Shown here: positions 1 to 6,700 of the stretch, one piece after another
Layout: each line of letters begins with the position of its first letter
Position numbering within the stretch: the stretch's first letter is position 1
Assembly: GCA_003818595.1 (NCBI GenBank)
Contig: RPQV01000085.1
Location: 1 to 9,760 of the forward strand
Length of the DNA: 9,760 nt
Source: Calditrichota bacterium
GTDB taxonomy: Bacteria > Zhuqueibacterota > Zhuqueibacteria > Residuimicrobiales > Krinioviventaceae
Direction of reading: 5' to 3'
Notes under the pieces: model-generated
Databases searched by the model: none
Seen by the model: the letters and a program-made list of their open reading frames with translations, nothing else
What the model was told of the DNA's origin: nothing
Made by a program: the position numbers and the translations under genes

Positions 1-736
1 CCCTGCCTTGAATGGCGATTATTCCCGCCACCAATACAAACACATGAGCGATGACGGTCGCCAACGCAGCGCCTGCAGCCTCCATGCGCGGAAAGGGGCC
101 AATGCCGAAGATGAATAACGGATCCAGAATCATGTTGAGCAGCAGACCCGCACCAATGAGTTTGAACGGCGTCCGCGTATCACCCATCCCGCGGAATGCG
201 GCATCCACAGTATACGCCAAGAAAATAATTACCAGTCCATAGAGCGTGTAGGACATATATTGAACAGCGGAATCCAGAACAACACCGGTGAGTCCCATAC
301 GGATGAACACGCCGTGAACAATCCACAGCCCAAAAACAGTGTTCATCAATGCAATCACCACCGCCAAAATCAATGCCTGTCCCACCACTCTTCCGGCCAG
401 GTTATTCTCTTTTGCGCCGACAAAGCGGGCGACCAAGGCATTAACGCCCTCGCTGATGATCAGGGACATTGACTGCAGCGCCCAGAACAGAAAAGAGGCC
501 GCGCTGACACCGGCAAAAGGTTCTGCCCCCAACTTGCTCACCCACCACGCATCGACGAGGTTGAATATCATGATCAGCAGCATAGAACCAATGGCCGGCA
601 AAGCCAATTTCATCACCGCACGTCCTGGCGGCATACGCGTGAGCTCAGCGTCCTCGACAGCCACAGGAAGCACAGTTAGCGCCTCAGGATTCGCATGCCA
701 GTCAAACGGCGGATCGGTTTTTAGGGTGTCTTTCAT
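1..736 (-). CDS. MATE family efflux transporter, N-terminal half (partial, runs off left edge)
   Basis: Inner-membrane antiporter of the MATE (NorM/DinF-like) family, which exports cationic drugs or metabolites in exchange for Na+ or H+. Reading the minus strand from the ATG at 736 gives 245 codons with no stop before the edge; the family is usually about 450 residues, so roughly half is present. Family-typical stretches are visible: a first hydrophobic helix around residues 41-66, GVNALVARFVGAKE at 97-110, FRGMGDTRTPF at 181-191 and NMILDPLFIFG at 201-211, with about six hydrophobic segments in all. The roughly 35-residue hydrophilic N-terminus before helix 1 is longer than usual; Met35 is an alternative start but has no visible ribosome binding site. 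Upstream of the chosen ATG there is only a weak GCGAG-like site. The gene is divergent from the cyclase gene, and a 20-bp palindrome lies 20 bp before its start. Substrate cannot be told from sequence. Confidence 0.93.
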   Translation of the reverse strand, partial: MKDTLKTDPPFDWHANPEALTVLPVAVEDAELTRMPPGRAVMKLALPAIGSMLLIMIFNLVDAWWVSKLGAEPFAGVSAASFLFWALQSMSLIISEGVNALVARFVGAKENNLAGRVVGQALILAVVIALMNTVFGLWIVHGVFIRMGLTGVVLDSAVQYMSYTLYGLVIIFLAYTVDAAFRGMGDTRTPFKLIGAGLLLNMILDPLFIFGIGPFPRMEAAGAALATVIAHVFVLVAGIIAIQGR

Positions 737-756
737 AGATTATCTCGCTTTTGTCC

Positions 757-776
757 ATAAATTATGCATAATTTAT
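757..776. promoter_or_regulatory. Perfect 20-bp AT-rich palindrome upstream of the MATE gene
   Basis: ATAAATTATG followed by its exact reverse complement CATAATTTAT, with no spacer. It ends 20 bp before the MATE start codon, and the minus-strand reading contains -10-like hexamers (TATAAA, CATAAT). Position and symmetry fit an operator for a dimeric repressor controlling efflux expression, as TetR- or MarR-type regulators do for many drug pumps. The regulator is not in the window, so this role is inferred. Confidence 0.45.
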
Positions 777-1005
777 AAGCCGGAAAAGTTTATTGAGTGA
801 TCAAGACTGCCGGGAGAATAGGCGGCATATTTAGTGGAAACATTTCGAGAATGATTAGAAAAGATATGAAAAGGTAGAAACTTGGCGTTCTTTGCACCTC
901 TGCTTGAAATATCCGATTGCGTCTTTTACAAAAACCGGCACTGGATTCAACAGGCAAATGATGCATAGATTCTTCGTATATTTAAGTCGTCAAACCCGGC
1001 ATTTC

Positions 1006-1031
1006 GCCGAAAGAAACCAGTTGCTTTCGGC
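1006..1031. promoter_or_regulatory. Inverted repeat upstream of the cyclase gene
   Basis: GCCGAAAG at 1006-1013 and CTTTCGGC at 1024-1031 are exact reverse complements around a 10-nt loop. The element ends 48 bp before the cyclase ATG, directly upstream of the candidate -35 box at 1037-1042. It could be an operator or activator site. It is unlikely to be a terminator, since no gene on the plus strand precedes it and no T-run follows. Confidence 0.3.
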
Positions 1032-1036
1032 ATCCT

Positions 1037-1066
1037 TTGCCTTTAAATTATGAGATGATGTATAAG
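1037..1066 (+). promoter_or_regulatory. Candidate promoter for the cyclase gene
   Basis: TTGCCT (1037-1042) and TATAAG (1061-1066) are separated by 18 bp. Transcription would then begin only a few bases before the ATG at 1080, giving a very short leader, which agrees with the absence of a clear ribosome binding site. If the true consensus of this lineage differs from sigma-70, this call fails. Confidence 0.25.
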
Positions 1067-1079
1067 AGTAAGAAATTTC

Positions 1080-1799
1080 ATGAACATACACAATTTAAAA
1101 AAACACCTCATCGATCTTTCACACCCTGTAAGCATGAAAATGCCCCATTGGCCTGGGGACCCGTTGACAGTCATTCAGTCCTGCAGTAACGTGTCCTGTG
1201 ATGGTTATAACCTCAATCAATTGACCATAGGCGAACACAGTGGCACCCACCTCGGCGCCCCTTTTCATTTTCTCGACCAAGGGAAAACAATCGACCAGAT
1301 AAAGCTGCAGCAACTGGTGTCCACCGGCATCAAGGTGGATATTTCAGCACAAACCGGCGAAAATGCCGACTATCTTGCGACAATCGAAGATGTTTTACGG
1401 TGCGAGAATGATTTGAATTGCATACCCCAAAATGCGGTGGTGCTTTTTGAATCAGGATGGAGTCGATACTGGCATCAAGAACAACAGTACTGGGGTAGCG
1501 ATGAAAAAGGCATGCATTTTCCAGGCATCACTCTTGCAGCAGCGGATTATTTGGTCAACCATTGGAAAATAGCCGGTTTAGGAATTGACACAGCGGGAAT
1601 CGATGGAGGACAATCCAAAGATTTAAAGGTGAATCGATTTTGTGCGCAGCATGATGTATTTCATTTGGAAAATCTCACCCGTCTCCATGAGCTCTCACTT
1701 ACGTTCACGCTGTTCATCGGAGCGCTCGCCATTGAACGAGGCAGCGGCTCACCGTGCCGGGTTTTAGCGATGCAGGAAAAAGTTTGGAATGAAAATTGA
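1080..1799 (+). CDS. Cyclase/kynurenine formamidase-like family metal-dependent hydrolase with altered metal site
   Basis: 239-residue cytosolic protein of the cyclase family (Pfam 'Cyclase'), whose members hydrolyse N-formylkynurenine, isatin or related amides and lactones at a metal site. Visible family marks: HWPGDP at 23-28, HSGTHLGAPFH at 53-63 (family motif HxGTHxDxPxH), VVLFESGW at 120-127, GIDTAGID at 168-175, HLENL at 195-199 and ERGSGSPCRVLAM near the C-terminus. Length is normal for the family. Two ligand positions are changed: the bridging Asp of the motif is Gly59, and the His 12 residues before the conserved Glu197 is Asn185. His53, His57, His63 and Glu197 are kept. Kynurenine formamidase activity should therefore not be assumed. 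No kynureninase or tryptophan dioxygenase gene is nearby. The ATG at 1080 lacks a good Shine-Dalgarno, but family similarity begins right after it. An 80-bp gap separates it from the operon that follows. Confidence 0.9.
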   Translation: MNIHNLKKHLIDLSHPVSMKMPHWPGDPLTVIQSCSNVSCDGYNLNQLTIGEHSGTHLGAPFHFLDQGKTIDQIKLQQLVSTGIKVDISAQTGENADYLATIEDVLRCENDLNCIPQNAVVLFESGWSRYWHQEQQYWGSDEKGMHFPGITLAAADYLVNHWKIAGLGIDTAGIDGGQSKDLKVNRFCAQHDVFHLENLTRLHELSLTFTLFIGALAIERGSGSPCRVLAMQEKVWNEN

Positions 1800-1821
1800 T
1801 AAATATTTGGACACTCTTTAT

Positions 1822-1837
1822 GTTGACTGATGTCAAC
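1822..1837. promoter_or_regulatory. Short hairpin between the cyclase gene and the three-gene operon
   Basis: GTTGAC (1822-1827), loop TGAT, GTCAAC (1832-1837): a perfect 6-bp stem 23 bp after the cyclase stop, in an AT-rich gap. It may be a weak terminator, although only a mixed T-rich stretch follows, or an operator for the genes starting at about 1880. Its symmetry is the only evidence. Confidence 0.25.
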
Positions 1838-1879
1838 TATTTGATATTGCTTACTTTATTTTAATTAAAGAGTTTTGTT

Positions 1880-2800
1880 ATGATTAAAGCATCTCTGGGA
1901 GAGCGTCTTAAAATGAGACAATTTATTAGGCATGAAACGCTTTTGACTTGCGCTATTTTTTTCGTCCTGTTGCCGATCGCATTCCCTCCGTTAGGCCCCG
2001 CATTGCCGGCTGCTACCATCGCCGATCGTCTCACCCCCATCATCTCACAATTTCCGCAAAAATTGGGCAAATTCGGCGGCAAATACGGCATTCGCGTACA
2101 CGCGGCCGGAACGAATGCGCTACGTCAAGTCTCACTGGTTCTCATGGACGGGGAAAAGCCCGTGCGGGGGAAGATGTCAAAACTTCTTCAGGAAGGCCAA
2201 GTCCCCGTGAGGGTGAAGACAACTTTGCAAACACCGCTTTATGTTGCAGCCAAACCAAATGCCAAGGTGATTACCAAACTTCCCGCAGGTGAGGTTTTAG
2301 ATGTATCTCAAGTAATTAATTCATTTTATCGCGTTGTTTCCGCTTCGGGTAAAAAAGGATTCATTCGTGCCGAAGATACGGAGGTTCAAGTATGGGGCGA
2401 AGCTTACAGCGTCTCTTTACCTGAATCAATGACAAAGCGATCACAGCTGAAATATCATATTGAAGCCGTTGATGCGCAGGGCAACAAAAGCAGCACCGAA
2501 GATATTTCGGTTCGCTTTTTGACGGCAGATGAAATCCAAGATCTACTGGCTCAACTTCGCGGTGGTGAAAAATTGCAGCAGCCAAAGACCAAGGTTGCCT
2601 CTGAAAAACCCAAGGTAAAAATGGCTTCTACAAAACCAAAAGTGAAAATGACGCATTCTGGCGGCGGAGGTTCCCTCTTGAAAAAACCGGTCGTTTGGGC
2701 GGGAGCAGCTGTCGCCGGCGGACTTGCCTATTTCATCCTCTCTGAAAAAGATGAAGAAGAAAATTTGGCGACGCTCAATGTGCTGGTGGAATGGGAATAG
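1880..2800 (+). CDS. Exported protein with SH3b module nested in an Ig-like domain and a C-terminal membrane helix
   Basis: 306 residues, first gene of the probable operon. A signal peptide with its hydrophobic core near residues 21-35 suggests export. Residues about 66-106 (IRVHAAGTNALRQVSLVLMD onward) and about 171-213 (GEAYSVSLP, then LKYHIEAVDAQGNKSS) read as the first and second parts of one Ig/fibronectin-like sandwich. Between them, residues about 108-168 look like a bacterial SH3 domain: PVRVKTTLQTPLYVAAKP, then LPAGEVLDV, FYRVVS, GKKGFIRAED. Next come a Lys-rich linker with two copies of a 9-residue unit (KPKVKMAST 243-251, KPKVKMTHS 252-260), GGGG, one hydrophobic helix (271-287) and a short acidic tail. 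Two starts are possible: ATG 1880 with AAAGAG upstream, or ATG 1913 with a better GGGAGAG site and a more standard signal peptide. No named family was recognised; the role is probably envelope-associated binding or scaffolding. Confidence 0.75.
   Translation: MIKASLGERLKMRQFIRHETLLTCAIFFVLLPIAFPPLGPALPAATIADRLTPIISQFPQKLGKFGGKYGIRVHAAGTNALRQVSLVLMDGEKPVRGKMSKLLQEGQVPVRVKTTLQTPLYVAAKPNAKVITKLPAGEVLDVSQVINSFYRVVSASGKKGFIRAEDTEVQVWGEAYSVSLPESMTKRSQLKYHIEAVDAQGNKSSTEDISVRFLTADEIQDLLAQLRGGEKLQQPKTKVASEKPKVKMASTKPKVKMTHSGGGGSLLKKPVVWAGAAVAGGLAYFILSEKDEEENLATLNVLVEWE
1897..1903 (+). promoter_or_regulatory. Ribosome binding site supporting an alternative start at 1913
   Basis: GGGAGAG ends 9 bp before the ATG at 1913 (Met12 of the longer reading). 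It is stronger than the AAAGAG before the ATG at 1880. Starting at 1913 puts Met-Arg-Gln directly before the hydrophobic core, a typical signal-peptide layout. I cannot decide between the two; the longer form is annotated. Confidence 0.4.
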
Positions 2801-2824
2801 ATTTAGGCAACAGGAGCACTATTT

Positions 2825-3670
2825 ATGAATGAAAAACATCCCATGCATGTATTACGACGATTTCTTTTATCAGTCGTCGTCCTTTTTTCCTTTATTCAAT
2901 GCAGCCGAATGTCACCGACGGAACCCCAAATCAAGGAAGCATCCGCCATTTCGGCTTCAATTAAAATGACGGAAAAAAATTACAATGCTGCATCTTTGGA
3001 CAGTTTAGTCTTGTTGATTACAGGTGAAGCCATAACGCCCATACGCCGAAAAATCACCTTCGACGGAACGAAAGCGATGGATAAACTGCAGGTTCCGGCA
3101 GGTAAAATTCTTACTGTTGCTGTCACCGGTTATCAGGATTCTACGGCGGTTTTGTACGGCAGCAACACCGTCACCCCACCTCCCGGCGAAGAAGCAAACG
3201 TACAGATTAAACTCGACTTTTTAGTTCCCACCATCATGCTGACACCCCCGGATTCCGTCATCATTAAAGATCAATTCATCGACCTCTATTTATCTGCCCG
3301 CAATGTCGTCGAAATGGCCACCTTCGGCTGTTTAGTCCATTTCAATCCAGACGTATTACAGGTCGTTGATTTGGGCAGACAAGACCAATTTCTCCAAGGC
3401 AACAGCGGATCAATCATGCAGATGGAATTTACCCAGGACAATTCAGAAGGAATTGTCAAGGCGGTACTCGGTATTTTCCCGGCAAGTTCTGCCGTATCAG
3501 GCAGCGGCTATATCGGCAGCATTCGTTTCAAGGCTATAAAATCCGACACCACCGACATCAGCATCCAGGTCGACAACAAAAAGAATTCCGACCTCGGACT
3601 GTTTGATAAAAACGCAAATTTAATGTATTCCGTCGGATTGGGCAGCCGTCTTTATATTCAACTGCCATAA
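2825..3670 (+). CDS. Cohesin-domain lipoprotein
   Basis: 281 residues, second gene of the operon, 24 bp after the preceding stop. AGGAG (2812-2816) lies 8 bp before the ATG. The N-terminus has Arg11-Arg12, a hydrophobic stretch and SFIQC with Cys26, read as a lipobox, though Gln at -1 is unusual. Residues about 41-133 form an N-terminal beta-rich domain (LDSLVLLITGEA, then LQVPAGKILTVAVTGY). Residues about 137-280 resemble a cohesin: IDLYLSARNVVEMATFGCLVHFNPDVLQVVDL, split here as IDLYLSARNV and FGCLVHFNPDVLQVVDL, then DQFLQG and the closing SGSGYIGSIRFKA signature. Cohesins bind dockerin modules, and the next gene encodes a dockerin, so a lipid-anchored receptor for the large secreted protein is a reasonable inference. 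Outside cellulosomes, such pairs are known in many bacteria with varied roles. An alternative is a simple surface adhesin fold without dockerin binding. Confidence 0.78.
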   Translation: MNEKHPMHVLRRFLLSVVVLFSFIQCSRMSPTEPQIKEASAISASIKMTEKNYNAASLDSLVLLITGEAITPIRRKITFDGTKAMDKLQVPAGKILTVAVTGYQDSTAVLYGSNTVTPPPGEEANVQIKLDFLVPTIMLTPPDSVIIKDQFIDLYLSARNVVEMATFGCLVHFNPDVLQVVDLGRQDQFLQGNSGSIMQMEFTQDNSEGIVKAVLGIFPASSAVSGSGYIGSIRFKAIKSDTTDISIQVDNKKNSDLGLFDKNANLMYSVGLGSRLYIQLP

Positions 3671-3695
3671 CAAACAATGGCAAATTTGGAAATTT

Positions 3696-3699
3696 GGAG
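3696..3699 (+). promoter_or_regulatory. Ribosome binding site fixing the start of the large protein
   Basis: GGAG at 3696-3699 is 6 bp before the ATG at 3706. A TTG at 3694 in the same frame would overlap this site and add four residues, so ATG 3706 is preferred; it also gives a clean signal peptide. Confidence 0.7.
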
Positions 3700-3705
3700 A
3701 TTGTC

Positions 3706-6700
3706 ATGCGACAACATCTTTTATTGATTTGTACAATAGCCGTAATCACCGGATTCCTCCCGATCACTTTCGCTCAGAGTGAGCAGATTATTTCCGCTCC
3801 GTTCGGTCCGCCTTCACAGGCGAATCAATGGGAAAAATATACCATCCCGATCACAGCAGAGTCATTCAATGTGGATCAATCGGTTTTGAGTTCTGTTCTT
3901 GCCGACGTTCAGTGGTTTCGAGTGCGCACCGAGATGCATAATGGTGCAGATGTCGGCGGAGTGGATCAGATCAGAATCGGTGATCGCTTCGCCAGCGACT
4001 TTGATTCAGGTACTGGTGGATGGAACGCTGCCGGAGACGGCACTATGGAATGGATCGCAGGCGGCGGCGTTGAAGATGGTTATATTCAAATCAGCGACTG
4101 GGCCAGCGGTGATTGGCATTATGCTGTATCGCCATTGAATTGGAGCGGTGATTGGTCAAATCTCATCGGTCAATCTATCGAGTTCTTTTACAAGACTGAC
4201 CAACCGAGTTATGCATCCGTCATCGAGATTTCCAATATTCATGAAAAACGCCTTGTTCTGGCTTCAAGTTCACTGTCATTTACGCAAGGAAGCACCGCGA
4301 CCATGAGCGTCACATTGAATGAAACGGCTGCCGCTGATGTGACGATCTTTTTAAGCTCCTCCGGCACCACCTGTGCCACTGTGCCGGAAACCGCGATCGT
4401 ACAAGCAGGTCTGAATCGAGTTGAATTTGTCGTCACGATTCCAGAAACGGCCGAGGAAGGATGCACTGCGGTCATAACCGCATCTGCGGACGGATACGGC
4501 GTCTCACGCTTAACCCTAAAGGTGGATTCAGAGAGCGAAAACGCCAATTTAGAAGGCCGCGTTACTGATGCCACAACCGGAGTCGGCATCGCCGGAGCGG
4601 AGGTCAGTCTGGCTGGAATTCATACCATCACAGAAGCTTCGGGACATTATCGTCTTGAAGGCATTCCAACCAATCTCGTCACCTCCAACTTTACTGCAAA
4701 TCCGCGCAGCGGCGAGGCCCCTCTCACGGTACAGTTCACCGACTTGTCGGGCTCCAGTTCACAAACCCTTACCGTAGCAGCAAATGGATATATCACCTAC
4801 GAATCACCCATCATTTTAGAGTCCGGCAGCAGCACCTCGAGAGACGTCGCACTCTCGCCGATCATCACCGACAGTGAATTCCGCATTGTGCTCAACTGGG
4901 GGATGACGCCCGCAGACTTGGATATTTATCTGCTCGTCCCCGCGACACTCGACTATTCCTCCTATTATGTCTATTACAACCATAAAGGCGCGACCGGTCA
5001 ATACCCTTGGGCTATTTTAGACATCGACCGCAGACAGGGGTTTGGCCCCGAAACCATCACAATCGAGCAATTGATTCCATCACAATACGTTATTTTTGTT
5101 CATAATTATTCTCATGAAGCATCGTTGACCGCATCCGAAGGCATTGTGCAAATCTACAGTAAAACCGGATTACAGCACACGATTTCTGTCCCCACCACCG
5201 GTGAAGGCAATTATTGGTATATTGGTGATCTTGACGGCGCCACCAAGCAGGTGACGCTGAAAAATATACTGGTTCCGGAGCAGCCTCGATTGATGGGAGG
5301 TTTCTCCGGACTGGCCAAAGAATCGACCAAAATAAATAATATCATGGACCTCACCAGCTGGGAATGGGATTTCGACGACGACGGTACCATTGACGCCACT
5401 GATCAAAATCCGGTTTATACTTACACCCTGCCCGGCGCCTATACGGTCGCCCTGAGAGTAAATGACGGCGTCAATACCTACACGGAACGAAAAACCAATT
5501 ATATCAACGTCACCTCACCGGAGACTGAGCTCAGCGGCTATCAGGTTTCATTGACCAATATCGATATCTCGAATTTTCCTCTCATCAAATGCTTTGTTTC
5601 AGTCATTGATGAGGCAACCGGGCGACCCGCGCCCAACTTGATTTCCGTCAATTTCCAAGTCACAGAAGAAGAACTGGATGTCAATTCGTTGACTGTGCAA
5701 CACATCAATCGCACGTCGGGCGGACGCGCTGATATCGCTTATATTTTTGATACCACCGGCAGCATGGGTGACGAGATTGAGACATTGAAAAATCGCGCCC
5801 TCGCTTTCGCCGATTCACTGGCTAAAACCGGCATCGACTACCGCCTGGGACTGGTTACTTTTGGCGATGAAATCCGCAGTATTCATGATTTCACGGCCAG
5901 CGCCTCGGAATTCAAAACCTGGATCGAAAGCCTGGTGGCGGACGGCGGCGACGATACCAACGAAAACGCCCTCGAAGGTTTAGCAGCCGGTTCTCGATTG
6001 ACCTATCGTGAGATGACGCAGCGCATCACCATTATCATCACTGATGCAGATTATCACGAACAGGGTGAAACCGGCGACGGTACGACCTCCTATACCACTG
6101 ATTCAATCATCTCCCTCATGAACAGTTCGAATATGCAGGTGAATGTTGTGGGGCCGGATTTGACTCAGTATCAACGCATGGCAGCGGAAACGGGAGGGCA
6201 ATTTTACAACATTCTCAGTGATTTCAGCAATATCATTGACCGCATCGGCGAATCCATCACCTCCCAATATGTGGTCACCTATGTGCCGCAAGACCAGATC
6301 GCTGATGGCGAGTGGCGGAATATCAAAATACAAGTCATCAACGGCGAAACCGGCGGACTCGGAACCGGTCGATATTTCATCGGGCCAGCGCGACTGCTCA
6401 CCAACCCTCCGGTATTGCTGGGGCGTATGGGTGAAAGTTACAATGTTGATATCAGAGTGGAAAACGTCGCCGATTTGGCTTCCGGTCACTGGCTCATCGA
6501 CTTTGATGAAACCAAACTCGAAGCCGTGGCGGTGTTTGAAGGAGATTTTTTCTCCCGCGACAGCTCCGCCACGACCTTTAGCAGCGAAATCAAAAACTCA
6601 GAGGGCTATGTAGAAATTACTGCCGCCCGATCAGCCGGCGCCGCATCTCCGTCAGTTAGCGGCAGCGGCCTGCTCGCACGCATAACGTTCAGAATGCTGA

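Larger units (their letters stand above)
737..1079. other. Divergent intergenic region between the MATE and cyclase genes
   Basis: This 343-bp stretch separates two genes transcribed away from each other and should hold both promoters. No convincing gene is seen on either strand. It contains a perfect 20-bp palindrome near the MATE start, an 8-bp-arm hairpin or operator near the cyclase start, and a possible promoter for the cyclase gene (TTGCCT at 1037-1042, 18-bp gap, TATAAG at 1061-1066). The rest shows no structure I can support. Confidence 0.6.

Noticed and set aside
339..800. Plus-strand open frame of 153 codons opposite the MATE gene
   Set aside because: It lies antisense to a strongly supported MATE coding region, lacks a ribosome binding site and has no protein-like pattern.
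1080..1799. Naming the cyclase gene kynB
   Set aside because: Two metal ligands are replaced and no tryptophan catabolism gene is nearby, so the specific activity is not supported.
1948..2292. Open frame within the SH3b gene in another frame
   Set aside because: Composition is arginine- and serine-rich shadow sequence; the overlapping frame has a signal peptide and domain structure.
3694..3705. TTG start adding four residues to the large protein
   Set aside because: The TTG overlaps the GGAG ribosome binding site that serves ATG 3706, and the signal peptide is more typical from 3706.
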